Shown here: one piece after another, positions 51,904 to 60,906 of the stretch
Position numbering within the stretch: position 1 is the first letter of the stretch
Layout of the letters: every line of letters begins with the position of its first letter
Origin: CAVOAK01 sp965217615
GTDB taxonomy: Bacteria > Pseudomonadota > Alphaproteobacteria > UBA8366 > CAVOAK01
NCBI GenBank assembly: GCA_965217615.1
Contig: CBDCIT010000035.1
Coordinates: 1 to 64,000 of the forward strand
Length of the DNA: 64,000 nucleotides
Direction of reading: 5' to 3'
The notes under the pieces: generated by a model
What the model was told of the DNA's origin: nothing
What the model saw: the letters and a program-made list of their open reading frames with translations, nothing else
Database searches by the model: none
Made by a program: the position numbers and the translations under genes

Positions 51904-54084
51904 TCAGTTGGCGACGAGGCGGGTGTCTGAACCAGCCAGCCGGGCCGCTTTGAGCACTGCCGAACTGGTCAGCAGCTCAGGCAACACCAAGCCGGACGGC
52001 GACTTTGATCCATAGATCGCATTGAACGGAATTCCGTATCGACCATAGCTCGCCAGATACTGCGAGATCACCGGATCGGGCTGCGACCAATCCCCGCGCA
52101 TGGAAACGACGTTGTCTTGCGACAGCCACTTCGCCACATCCCCCTGCTCGAGTACGGTCTTTTTGTTGACCTGACAGGTGATACACCAGCTCGCCGTCAC
52201 ATCGACAAAGACGACCTTGCCGGCAGCAACTAGACGATCAATCTCTTTTCGATCGAAGGCGCGCCACTGACCTTGTGTCACCGACGAAGAATACTGCTCC
52301 GACGCTCTGCCGGCCGTCGTGTCTCGCACCAGCGGTAGGGCTATTGCTGCGATCGCCAGACCGGCAACAACCTTGCCCGCATACCGCCCCAATTTCGAGG
52401 CATCGAGGCGACGGGTGAGAAAAACGATGGCGATCAGGGCCATCATTGCGGCGACGATTGCGGATGCCTCGGTTCCGATCTGCAGTTTCAGAATAAACAG
52501 CAGCCACACAGCGGTCGCAACCAACGCCAACGCCAAGACGTAGCGCAGCCAATTCATCCAGCGGCCGGGTCGAGGCAGCCGTGTCGCCAGTCCCGGAAAG
52601 GCAGTGACCAGCAAGTAGGGTGCCGCGAGCCCAACCGCCAGGGCCGAAAAGACGATAAGGATTTCCGCTGTACCACGGCTTAACGCGAAGCCGACTGCCG
52701 TGCCGAGGAAGGGCGCGGAGCATGGCGTGGCAAGCAACGTGGCAAATGCACCGGTGAGGAAGTTTCCGCCAATCGAGCGATTGTCTCCGCTCAATGCGAT
52801 CCTAGTGATCGATTGAGGCAGCTGAATTTCGAACAAACCGAACAGGTTGCAGGCAAACAGCGTAACGATAACGGTCATGGCGACGAGAAATACTGGCTGC
52901 TGGAACTGGATTCCCCAGCCAATCGCTGCGCCCCCGGCCTTGAGCGCGATCAACACGCCCGCAATAAGCATGAACGAGGTGAATATTCCTGCCGTCGAGG
53001 CGAGGAAGCTGAGGCGGACGGCCGAGCGATCGCCTCCGCCATGCTGTACGACGCCCAGCAGCTTGAGTGAGAGAACCGGCAATACGCAGGGCATAAGATT
53101 GAGGATCAGGCCGCCTAGCAGGGCCAGCAGGAGAATTGTAGCAAACGAGCGAGCGGCTGCTCCGCCGCTGGCCTGTAAAATCGCCCCCTCAGCGTCCACG
53201 CTATACATCTGCGTGAGGCTGATGGGTATGGTTTGCTCCATCGCTCGGACGCCGTCGACCAGCGTCAGAGTTAGGCCGGTGTTCGTGAGTGCAGCATAAT
53301 CAATGCCGATGCCGGTCGCTTTGATAACAGCACGCTGGCCGCCGTCGCGAAGTTGAATGACCGGTGCGCCAAAGCCTACCTGCTCTGGGCCCTCGACATA
53401 GAGATCCGGCGCAACGAACGGCGACAACGCTTGTGCCTCAACCGTAATAGTCACTTCATCACCACTGGCCTCCAAGGATGCCCGCTGTATTGAGAGACCA
53501 GCGAGCGTTCCGTCGCTGGGGACGCGCGCGTTGAACCGTGCGATCGGATTTGCGAGACTTGTCGGCTGGGCCGGCCCGGCTGGGAGGTTGAGGGCCACCG
53601 TGGCCGTTTCTGGAACACAGATTTCTTTGCAGATGAGATAGGGAATGCTCGCCCGCACCGCGATCGCCTGTCCAGGGTGCTCGAGACGCACGTCGAGAGG
53701 AAAGATAACGTCGTCGTCGTAGCCGAGCGTCTGCAACCCAAAGATCGTGAAACGGAGAGGCGCCGGCCAGCGCATGTTCACCGCAGCCAGGTTCTCACCG
53801 TCGCTCCACTCCGGTTGTGGCGGAAAGCCAGCGTCGCCTGGCGTGCGCCAATAAATCTTCCAGCCTGACTGTATGCGGAACTGCAGCCCCAGCCGAAGTT
53901 CCTCGCGATCTCCCACCGCTGCAACCGAAGAAATAAGCCTGGCTCGCGCGAATTCGCCTTCATGCCACGCGCCCGACTCGGCTGCGACGACATCGGCCGA
54001 TACGAACAAGAGGGCCACGACAGAGCCAACAAGGCATGCAAGCGCCGCATTCACCGAGCGGCCAATGAAAGATCCAGCAAACAT
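51904..54084 (-). CDS. DsbD/ScsB-family membrane disulfide reductase
   Basis: A 726-aa three-part protein. It has a signal peptide plus an N-terminal periplasmic domain with a Cys pair (YLICKEICVPETATV), a central membrane domain with redox cysteines (LILNLMPCVLPVLSLKLLG and LLATPCSAPFLGTAVGF), and a C-terminal thioredoxin-like domain with CITC in VFVDVTASWCITCQVNKK. It carries electrons from cytoplasmic thioredoxin to periplasmic proteins, complementing the DsbA-like protein at 36456. The N-terminal domain resembles ScsB more than E. coli DsbD. Confidence 0.9.
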   Translation of the reverse strand: MFAGSFIGRSVNAALACLVGSVVALLFVSADVVAAESGAWHEGEFARARLISSVAAVGDREELRLGLQFRIQSGWKIYWRTPGDAGFPPQPEWSDGENLAAVNMRWPAPLRFTIFGLQTLGYDDDVIFPLDVRLEHPGQAIAVRASIPYLICKEICVPETATVALNLPAGPAQPTSLANPIARFNARVPSDGTLAGLSIQRASLEASGDEVTITVEAQALSPFVAPDLYVEGPEQVGFGAPVIQLRDGGQRAVIKATGIGIDYAALTNTGLTLTLVDGVRAMEQTIPISLTQMYSVDAEGAILQASGGAAARSFATILLLALLGGLILNLMPCVLPVLSLKLLGVVQHGGGDRSAVRLSFLASTAGIFTSFMLIAGVLIALKAGGAAIGWGIQFQQPVFLVAMTVIVTLFACNLFGLFEIQLPQSITRIALSGDNRSIGGNFLTGAFATLLATPCSAPFLGTAVGFALSRGTAEILIVFSALAVGLAAPYLLVTAFPGLATRLPRPGRWMNWLRYVLALALVATAVWLLFILKLQIGTEASAIVAAMMALIAIVFLTRRLDASKLGRYAGKVVAGLAIAAIALPLVRDTTAGRASEQYSSSVTQGQWRAFDRKEIDRLVAAGKVVFVDVTASWCITCQVNKKTVLEQGDVAKWLSQDNVVSMRGDWSQPDPVISQYLASYGRYGIPFNAIYGSKSPSGLVLPELLTSSAVLKAARLAGSDTRLVAN

Positions 54085-54232
54085 ATGAGAGGAATATAGC
54101 TACGATGACGCAAATATCACGGTCACAAATACGTGCGCATCAGCCCCGTATGCGCGCTGCAAGCCGTTGCATTCCATGCTGAAAGCCCGATCGCCCGCCC
54201 ATAGCAGAACCCACGCGGCAACTTCACACTGT

Positions 54233-54260
54233 TTGAATATATAGAAAGCGCCACTATCAT
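54233..54260 (+). promoter_or_regulatory. Possible promoter of yqgE
   Basis: TTGAAT (54233-54238) and TATCAT (54255-54260) lie 16 bp apart, 46 bp before the yqgE start. They sit in the 220-bp divergent gap shared with the dsbD-like gene. The match is by eye only. Confidence 0.35.
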
Positions 54261-54305
54261 AGAGGCGGCAACGGACAACGAAAAATAGGTTGGCAGAAAC
54301 CCACT

Positions 54306-54881
54306 ATGTCGAACGACGACGAATCAGAAGGCTATCTGACTGGCCAACTGCTTGTAGCCATGCCGTCGATGCACGATTCCCGCTTCGCGCAGACGGTTAT
54401 ATATATGTGCGTCCATAGCGCCGAAGGCGCGATGGGTCTGGTTGTCAACCGACTTGTAAACGAACTCACCTTTCCGCAACTCCTGCAACAACTCGAGATC
54501 GACACGCCGGGAACCGGCCAGGAGATCCGCATACATTTTGGCGGCCCAGTGGAATCTGGACGAGGCTTTGTTCTGCACTCGGCCGACTACAGCCAAAGCG
54601 GTACGATCATTGTCGATGAGAATGTCGGGTTGACGGCCATCATAGACATCCTGCGTGACATCGCCGACGGCAAGGGACCGGATCGCTCGCTGCTAGCCTT
54701 GGGCTACGCCGGTTGGGGTCCGGGACAACTCGACCACGAAATAACGCAGAACGCATGGCTGCAGGTTGCAGCCGACGATATGCTTATTTTCGGCATCGAC
54801 CTCGAACGTAAATGGGAACGCGCGATTGCGAAACTGGGGATCGACCCAATATTGTTGTCGGGCGACGCCGGTCACGCGTAG
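54306..54881 (+). CDS. yqgE: YqgE/AlgH family protein (UPF0301)
   Basis: A 191-aa protein with the family pattern YLTGQLLVAMPSMHDSRFAQTVIYMCVHSAEGAMGLVVNRL, IHFGGPVESGRGFVLHSADY and LALGYAGWGPGQLDHEI. The molecular function is not established. It converges with the GNAT gene, overlapping it by 10 bp. Confidence 0.92.
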   Translation: MSNDDESEGYLTGQLLVAMPSMHDSRFAQTVIYMCVHSAEGAMGLVVNRLVNELTFPQLLQQLEIDTPGTGQEIRIHFGGPVESGRGFVLHSADYSQSGTIIVDENVGLTAIIDILRDIADGKGPDRSLLALGYAGWGPGQLDHEITQNAWLQVAADDMLIFGIDLERKWERAIAKLGIDPILLSGDAGHA

Positions 54882-55492
54882 CACTTTGTGTCCTCGCGTA
54901 GCATCGTCACACCCGGTCGCTCATCCGCGCGGAGGATTGCGAACGTAATGTGATCCTGCCACTGACCGTTAATACGCAATAATTGCCGCGCCATCCCTTC
55001 CTGTTGAAAGCCGCTCCTTAAAAGCAAGGAGCGACTGGGTCCGTTGGCGGGCAGGCAGGCTGCTTCTACGCGGTGCAGGCCGAGCGTCTCGAAGCAAAAG
55101 TTGAGGGTTAATTGCACGGCCTCGGACATCAATCCCTGGCGTGCGTACGGTTGACCGATCCAATATCCAATGCTTGCGCTTTGGGCGACACCGCGGCGCA
55201 CGTTGGAGACCGTAATACCACCCAACAGCTCATCGCTTCCGCGTTCTAGAATAAAGAACGCGCACGCGCGCTCCTCCCTCCAATCCTCGATCAACCGCGT
55301 TAGACGCCGTCGGAACGCCGAACGCGACGTTGCGTCGGGTGGCCACGAGGGCTCCCATGGTTCCAGAAATTCGCGGCTTTGGGCGCGCAGTTCGGTCCAC
55401 TTTTTTTGGTCACGGCGTTCTGGCGGCCGTAGATGGACACGCGGGCCAGCGAGACGAACAGCGTAAGGTTTGGTTCCGATGAGTCCAAACAT
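54872..55492 (-). CDS. GNAT N-acetyltransferase (RimJ/RimL-like)
   Basis: A 206-aa acetyltransferase: VHLRPPERRDQKKWTELRAQSREFLEPWEP, ISYWIGQPYARQG-like SIGYWIGQPYARQGLMSEAV, and RVEAACLPANGPSRSLLLRSGFQQEGMARQLL. These are typical of RimJ/RimL enzymes that acetylate protein N-termini. It is downstream of thrC and the M16 protease and likely in one operon with them. Confidence 0.9.
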   Translation of the reverse strand: MFGLIGTKPYAVRLAGPRVHLRPPERRDQKKWTELRAQSREFLEPWEPSWPPDATSRSAFRRRLTRLIEDWREERACAFFILERGSDELLGGITVSNVRRGVAQSASIGYWIGQPYARQGLMSEAVQLTLNFCFETLGLHRVEAACLPANGPSRSLLLRSGFQQEGMARQLLRINGQWQDHITFAILRADERPGVTMLREDTKCYA

Positions 55493-55537
55493 CGAATGCC
55501 CCCTCAGGGGCTTCGCTCGCTGGTGCGCAGCGACGCT

Positions 55538-56797
55538 CTACGAAGCCAGTCGCGATTCCGTCTGAGCATAGGGTTCAAGCCGTTCTATGGGTCCAAGCGT
55601 GGCCAGGGTCGGTCTACCGGAGAAAATTCGCGCCGCCAAGGCTGAGACCACTGGCACATCCACCGCTTCGACATGAGCCACAAGCTCTTCTATCGGCAGC
55701 GGCCGACCGAAGATCAGCATTTGCTGCGCCAATTGCTCCGCGCGGGCACCGGTTGATTCAAGCGACATCAAATGCGATGCCCTAATCTGATTACGCGCAC
55801 GCGCAACTTCCGGTTCGCCCAATGTCTCCGGAAGTTGTCGAATTTCCGTGCACAGGACAGGCAACAGCTCTTCTACGTCACTCTCGCCCGTGCCCGCATA
55901 AATGCCCATTACGCCGCAATCGCGATAGCACGAGTTATACGAGAAAATTGAATAGGCCAGACCGCGGCGCTCCCTTATTTCTTGGAAGAGCCGTGAAGAC
56001 ATGCCACCGCCAAAGAGCGTCGAAAGCACGGACGCAGCGAAGTAGCTTTCATCGTGGTAGGCAATGCCTGGAAACCCGAGCACCAAATGGATCTGCTCAA
56101 GTTCGCGTTCTACGCGGCGGTCACCGCCACGATAAATGGCAGGCTCCGCCACACCATTCTCTTGCCGCGAAAGCGAAGAGAATAGGCGATTTGCCAGCTT
56201 AACCAAATAATCGTGCTCAATGTTGCCAGCCGCACACAACACCATGCCATCACTGCTATAGGTGTTTTCCATATAGCCCATGATCGCCTCTCGAGGTATG
56301 GCGCTAACCACCTCCGTCCTTCCTAGCACCGGCCAACCCAGGGGCTGGTCGGGAAATGCGGTTGCCTGGAAGAAATCGAACACGAGATCGTCGGGCGTGT
56401 CCTGCGACTGGCCGATTTCCTGCAGGATAACTGCCCGCTCTCGCGCCAGTTCTTCCGGGTCGAATATGGAATGCTGCAGGATGTCAGCCAGCACGTCGAC
56501 GGCCAATTCCACATCCTCCTTCAATACCTTTGCGTAGTACGCGGTGTGTTCGCGGCTCGTATAGGCGTTGAGATATCCTCCAACTGACTCGATCTCTTCG
56601 GCGATCGCCAGCGCCGTACGCCGGTTGGTACCCTTGAACGCCATATGCTCCAACAGATGGGCAACGCCATTGATCTCTTCACATTCGTTGCGCGTGCCGC
56701 TCGCGACCCATACGCCAACCGTCGCCGTCTCAACTGCCGTCATCGTATCCGTGACGACCCGCAAACCGTTGTCGAGCGAAGTCACTCTTACTGTCAT
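55538..56797 (-). CDS. M16-family (processing peptidase-like) metalloprotease
   Basis: A 419-aa peptidase with the inverted zinc motif HLLEH (His47, Glu50, His51) in NGVAHLLEHMAFKGTNRR. Also seen are HTAYYAKVLKEDVELAVDVLADIL with the third ligand region, and FGGGMSSRLFQEIRERRGLAYSI in the C-terminal half. It is related to the mitochondrial processing peptidase beta subunit. ATG at 56797 overlaps the thrC stop (ATGA), a conserved thrC-M16 pair in alphaproteobacteria. Confidence 0.94.
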   Translation of the reverse strand: MTVRVTSLDNGLRVVTDTMTAVETATVGVWVASGTRNECEEINGVAHLLEHMAFKGTNRRTALAIAEEIESVGGYLNAYTSREHTAYYAKVLKEDVELAVDVLADILQHSIFDPEELARERAVILQEIGQSQDTPDDLVFDFFQATAFPDQPLGWPVLGRTEVVSAIPREAIMGYMENTYSSDGMVLCAAGNIEHDYLVKLANRLFSSLSRQENGVAEPAIYRGGDRRVERELEQIHLVLGFPGIAYHDESYFAASVLSTLFGGGMSSRLFQEIRERRGLAYSIFSYNSCYRDCGVMGIYAGTGESDVEELLPVLCTEIRQLPETLGEPEVARARNQIRASHLMSLESTGARAEQLAQQMLIFGRPLPIEELVAHVEAVDVPVVSALAARIFSGRPTLATLGPIERLEPYAQTESRLAS

Positions 56798-58194
56798 GCC
56801 GCTAGCTCCACATTGTCGCGAATGAAGGCCCGAACGGCACCCAAATCGTTAGGTAACACCGTGTAGTGCTCAGGCCGTTGCAGCAGATCGGCGAGCCTTG
56901 ATGGTAGGTTGGGTTTCACGCCAGTTGCCTGCTCCACCGCCTCTGGAAACTTTGCCGGATGCGCGGTCGCCAACGAGACCACTGGCACGGCCGCATCGCT
57001 CTTCTTTTCGCGCGCGATCCATGCACCGATGGCGCTGTGCGGATCGAGCAATTGCCCCGTACTTTCATAAAAGTGCGCGATCGCATTGGTGGTATCTCTG
57101 TCATCCAGGCGCATACCTTCGAACACCGATCTCGCTTCGCTCAGGCTGGCGCCGTCGACGGCAAACCTACCTGTCTCGCGAAGGGTTTTCATATCGCGGT
57201 TAACCGCATCGCCGTCACGGCCGTGCAGCTCGAACAGAAGTCGCTCGAAGTTGCTGGAATTCTGAATATCCATACTTGGACTCAATGTTGGCTCGACGGG
57301 CGCTGCCGCCATCTCACCGGTTTCGAGGAACCGCGTGAGGATATCGTTGCGATTTGAGCCCACATAGAGCCGTTTGATTGGAAGTCCCATCCTGCGCGCC
57401 ACGTCGGCGGCAAATACGTTGCCGAAATTTCCCGTTGGCACGGAGAACGCGACCGCGCGGTCAGGTCCGCCCAAAGCTAGCGCCGCGTGAAAATAGTACA
57501 CGGTTTGCGCCATGATTCGCGCCCAATTGATTGAGTTTGCGGCCGCCAAGTGCTGCTCTTCGCGAAACGGCCGATCATTGAACATCGCTTTGACGAGATC
57601 CTGGCAATCGTCGAATGTGCCCTCGACCGCGACATTGTGCACATTTGCGGAATCTACCGTTGTCATCTGCCGACGTTGTACTTCCGAGACCCTACCCTGA
57701 GGATGAAGTATGACGATGTCCACGGCATCACGGTCGCGGCAGGCCTCGATCGCGGCCGATCCGGTATCACCGGATGTCGCGCCAATGATCGTTACCCGTT
57801 CGTGTCTGCGATCGAGCACGTGTTCGAGCATCCGCCCGAGCAGCTGTAAGGCTACATCCTTGAAGGCGAGCGTTGGTCCGTGGAAAAGCTCCATCAGCCA
57901 AAGATCGCTATCGAGCTGCACCAGCGGCGTGACGGCGGAGTGGTCGAAAATGCCGTACGCATCGCGCACGATATTCTCGAACGTCGAGGTAGAGATCGCA
58001 TCGTCGAGAAACGGCGCCATAACAGCACACGCAAGCTCGGGATAATCCAACCCGCGCAGCGCTCGGAGATCGTCGTCGCTGAAGCGCGGCCAGTCTTCAG
58101 GCACGAACAGGCCGCCGTCGGACGCAAGCCCTGTCAGCAAGACTTCGTCGAAACTCGCCCGCGGCGCGGCGCCCCTGGTGCTGACATAGTACAC
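56794..58194 (-). CDS. thrC: Threonine synthase
   Basis: A 466-aa PLP enzyme making threonine from phosphohomoserine. YYVSTRGAAPRASFDEVLLTGLASDGGLFVPEDWP opens it, the PLP lysine is in FHGPTLAFKDVALQLLGRM, and the phosphate loop is GATSGDTGSAAIEACRDR. GTG at 58194, preceded by GAGGAC, gives the usual start; the open frame continues to 58272 without a better signal. An IS5-type element begins 97 bp upstream, probably separating the operon from its original promoter. Confidence 0.94.
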   Translation of the reverse strand: MYYVSTRGAAPRASFDEVLLTGLASDGGLFVPEDWPRFSDDDLRALRGLDYPELACAVMAPFLDDAISTSTFENIVRDAYGIFDHSAVTPLVQLDSDLWLMELFHGPTLAFKDVALQLLGRMLEHVLDRRHERVTIIGATSGDTGSAAIEACRDRDAVDIVILHPQGRVSEVQRRQMTTVDSANVHNVAVEGTFDDCQDLVKAMFNDRPFREEQHLAAANSINWARIMAQTVYYFHAALALGGPDRAVAFSVPTGNFGNVFAADVARRMGLPIKRLYVGSNRNDILTRFLETGEMAAAPVEPTLSPSMDIQNSSNFERLLFELHGRDGDAVNRDMKTLRETGRFAVDGASLSEARSVFEGMRLDDRDTTNAIAHFYESTGQLLDPHSAIGAWIAREKKSDAAVPVVSLATAHPAKFPEAVEQATGVKPNLPSRLADLLQRPEHYTVLPNDLGAVRAFIRDNVELAA

Positions 58195-58290
58195 GGTGCT
58201 GTCCTCAAACCATCCTGGTTTCAACTCAACCCGAAGGTCGCGCAAGGTAATCGTCGCAATAGTCGCAGGCAAGACGGCTTCGACAGACTA

Positions 58291-59136
58291 GGGTCCAGCC
58301 TCATTACAGCCACCAGATGACGGCGGCGGCAAGGGCGATTGGGGCGATGAAGTTTTTGATGTTGCGGTCGAAGCGGGTGGCTATACGGCGCCAGTCCTTG
58401 AGGCGGCAAAACATGCGCTCGATGATGTTGCGCTGCCTGTAGACGGTCTTGTCATAATGGTATTGGACCTTGCGGTTCTTGCGCGGTGGGATGACGGCCG
58501 TGGTTCCGCGTTCTGCCAGCCAGTCGCGCAGGGCTTTGCTGTCATAGCCCTTGTCGGCGACGAGTTCGGCGGCGGGCGGCATGGCTTCGATACAGCGCTG
58601 GGCGACCTTGGAATCATGGACGTTTCCTGGTGTCAGGAGCAGGACGAGGGGCCTGCCTTTCGCATCGCAGACAGCGTGGAGCTTGGTGTTGCGGCCCCCC
58701 TTGGTGCGGCCGATGCCATGGGCCAAGGCCCCCCTTTTCCGCCGCCGGCGCAGCGATGAACCTTGATGCAGGTTGAATCGATGAACAGCCGGTCGGGGGC
58801 GTCTTCGCCGCCCGCCAGCGCGCTGAATATCCGTTCCCAGATGCCGCGCTCCGCCCAGCGTACAAAGCGGTTGTAGAGCGTCTTCTTCGGTCCGTAGACC
58901 TCACGCGGACAGTCGGCCCAGCGCCCGCCATTCCTCAGGGCATGGACGATCCCGCTCAGCACCCGGCGATCGTCAACGCGCGCCATGCCGCGCGTATCCG
59001 TCGGCAAAAGCGGCCCAATCCGAGCCCATTGCGCATCCGAAAACCAAAAGAAATCCGACATTTCCATCGCCTCCTCGCTGGAAACAATGAATCATGCCAG
59101 ACCCGCTTTGGGAATCCCCTTAATGGGTCCGGACCC
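58291..59136. mobile_element. IS5-family element (IS427-like)
   Basis: It is about 845 bp with imperfect inverted tips GGGTCCAGCCTCATTA and TAATGGGTCCGGACCC. The copy is bordered by CTAG on both sides (58288-58291, 59136-59139), in line with the TA-centred targets of this group. It carries a two-frame transposase on the minus strand. Confidence 0.85.
58304..59067 (-). CDS. IS5-family (IS427-like) transposase in two overlapping frames
   Basis: The first frame (59067-58633) encodes SDAQWARIGPLLPTDTRGMA and DRLFIDSTCIKVHRCAGGGKGGPW. The second (58726-58304) encodes GIGRTKGGRNTKLHAVCDAKGRPL, VADKGYDSKALRDWLAERG and the Glu region YRQRNIIERMFCRLKDWRRIATRFD. They overlap at a run of A and G (GGAAAAGGGGGGCC near 58733), the usual place where IS427 elements make the fusion transposase by programmed frameshifting. 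It is therefore read as a normal two-frame gene, not a pseudogene. Confidence 0.88.
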
Positions 59137-59161
59137 TAGGAACGCTTCTATTGCGGTTTAT

Positions 59162-60605
59162 CAGCCCGTTGATTAAGTCGGCGCCGTCTGATCCTCTGGT
59201 TCCCTGATTTGCAGGGGGGTTTGCCGATGGCGATGGGACGGCAGAAGGCTGGTCAGGGGGACCTGATGGTGAGCTGGTCGGAGATGCCGCGCTCTCCGGG
59301 TCATGTGTTTTATGACCGCTTGCAGTCGGTGCTGATCGAGGGCGGCTTTGACGCCTTTGCCGAGGCGAGCTGCCGGCCTTATTACACGGCCCGGATGGGC
59401 GCGCCCTCGGTGCCGCCCGGGCGCTATTTCCGGATGCACCTGGTGGGCTACTTCGAGGGCATCGACAGCGAGCGCGGTCTGGAGTGGCGCTGCTCGGACT
59501 CGCTTTCGCTGCGGGCGTTCCTGCGACTGGGGAGCCGTGATCGGGTACCGGACCATTCCTGGCTGTCACGAAGCCGCACGCGCCTGCCCCATGAAGTCCA
59601 CGTGGCGGTCTTCGACTGGGTTCTGGTGCTGATCGCCGAGGCGGGGCTGATCAAGGGCGAGCGCATCGGCGTCGATGCCTCGACCATGGAGGCCAACGCG
59701 GCGCTGCGGAACATCGTGCGGCGCGCCAACGGCGAAGGCTACCGGGAGATGCTGGAGCGCCTGGCCCGGGAAAGCGGCGTCGAGACACCCACGGCCGAGG
59801 ATCTGGCGCGTCTGGAGCGGAAGCGCAGGGGCAAGAAGCTTTCCAACACGGATTGGGTTTCGAAGAGCGACCCCGAGGCCAAGATCGCCAAGATGAAGGA
59901 CGGCACGACGCATCTGGCCTACAAGCCCGAGCACGCGGTGGATCTGGACACCGGCGCGGTGGTGGCGGCCGAGCTGCACCCGGCCGATGAGGGCGACACC
60001 ACGACGCTTTCCAAGATCCTGGCGAAGGCCGAGGCAAACCTCGGGGCGGTGGATGCGGCACCGACGGCGGAGGAGCCGGCCGAATGCGTCGCCGACAAAG
60101 GTTATCACTCACGGGCGGTCTTGAGGGCTCTGGACGACAGTCCCTGGAAGACCCGGATCGCGGCGCCCAAGCAGACCGGCTTTTCGCGCTGGCACGGTGA
60201 TGAGGCGGCGCGGCGCGCGGTCACCAACAACCGTGCGCGGCTCAAGTCCGGGGTCGCCCGCGAGGCCTTCAAGCTGCGCGCCGAGATCGTCGAGCGCTGC
60301 TTTGCCCACAACCTCGATCGTGGCGGCATGCGACGAACCTGGCTGCGCGGGCGAGAGAATGTGCACAAGCGATACCTGCTCCACGTCGCCGGCCACAATC
60401 TATCGTTACTGATGCGCCAGCTCATCGGCGCCGGCACCCCGCGGGAGGCCGTGGCGGGCGGATATGGCGGTATTTTCGTTCTGCTCACGCCCACCGGGGC
60501 CATGCTGGTGGCACGGGGGGTTTCGCAAAGCGGCCAGTCGGCTTTCGCCGCCGCATTCTTCATCTGGGGGTGAGAGCCGGAAAAAGCCACTTAATCAACG
60601 GGCTG
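59162..60605. mobile_element. IS1182-family element, complete (copy 2)
   Basis: It is 1,444 bp, bounded by 17-bp inverted repeats CAGCCCGTTGATTAAGT (59162) and ACTTAATCAACGGGCTG (ending 60605), with one intact transposase. It starts 22 bp after the CTAG border of the IS5 element. It is nearly identical to the interrupted copy at 4718-6868, in the same orientation. The exact target duplication is unclear (TTAT on the left, TTAG on the right). Confidence 0.9.
59227..60573 (+). CDS. IS1182-family transposase
   Basis: A 448-aa DDE transposase: RYFRMHLVGYFEGIDSERGLEWRCSDSLSLRAFLRLG, ERIGVDASTMEANAALRNIV (first Asp region), VADKGYHSRAVLRAL (second), and FAHNLDRGGMRRTWLRGREN near the Glu region. 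ATG at 59227 follows a G6 run at suitable distance. It is complete and presumably active. It serves as the reference for the broken copy at 4718. Confidence 0.93.
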   Translation: MAMGRQKAGQGDLMVSWSEMPRSPGHVFYDRLQSVLIEGGFDAFAEASCRPYYTARMGAPSVPPGRYFRMHLVGYFEGIDSERGLEWRCSDSLSLRAFLRLGSRDRVPDHSWLSRSRTRLPHEVHVAVFDWVLVLIAEAGLIKGERIGVDASTMEANAALRNIVRRANGEGYREMLERLARESGVETPTAEDLARLERKRRGKKLSNTDWVSKSDPEAKIAKMKDGTTHLAYKPEHAVDLDTGAVVAAELHPADEGDTTTLSKILAKAEANLGAVDAAPTAEEPAECVADKGYHSRAVLRALDDSPWKTRIAAPKQTGFSRWHGDEAARRAVTNNRARLKSGVAREAFKLRAEIVERCFAHNLDRGGMRRTWLRGRENVHKRYLLHVAGHNLSLLMRQLIGAGTPREAVAGGYGGIFVLLTPTGAMLVARGVSQSGQSAFAAAFFIWG

Positions 60606-60742
60606 TTAGGCAATGATACTCTCGGTCGGCGTTTCTAGACTTCGGGCATATCGAACTAGTACATCCGCCCGATAAACATCCCGACAACAGTCAAGTCGGC
60701 AATTCCAACTGGAAGGGCCGGTCGCTAGGGGAGGTTCAGAAT

Positions 60743-60783
60743 ATGGCAGGTTGGTTCACAAAGGCGCGCAAGCGTCTGAAAGC
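60743..60783 (+). pseudogene. Start of a gene cut off by the IS66-type element
   Basis: AGGGGAGG (60727-60734) precedes ATG at 60743, giving MAGWFTKARKRLK, and then GC of codon 14. At 60784 the IS66-type terminal repeat begins. A strong ribosome site with a basic N-terminus suggests a real gene whose remainder lies beyond the element. The family cannot be named from 13 residues. The rest of 60606-60742 holds no recognisable gene. Confidence 0.5.
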
Positions 60784-60808
60784 GTAAGTGTTCGTTCAGG
60801 CCGTGGAA
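60784..60808. repeat. Left terminal inverted repeat of the IS66-druA element
   Basis: GTAAGTGTTCGTTCAGG...GGAA, 25 bp, starts with GTAA as IS66 ends do. It is the perfect complement of 23371-23395 behind the druA-like gene of copy 1. Confidence 0.93.
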
Positions 60809-60906
60809 TGGGTGTCGTCAGGCGCATCTCCCGCGTTGAGGCGAAGCCCCACAAGGGGCTGTCTTTCTGCTGGTAACGCAATTTGCCATGCGCTATCGTC
60901 GTGCGC

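Noticed and set aside
58304..59067. Frameshift pseudogene in the IS5 (IS427-like) transposase
   Set aside because: The two overlapping frames with an A/G run at the overlap are the normal programmed-frameshift design of this group.
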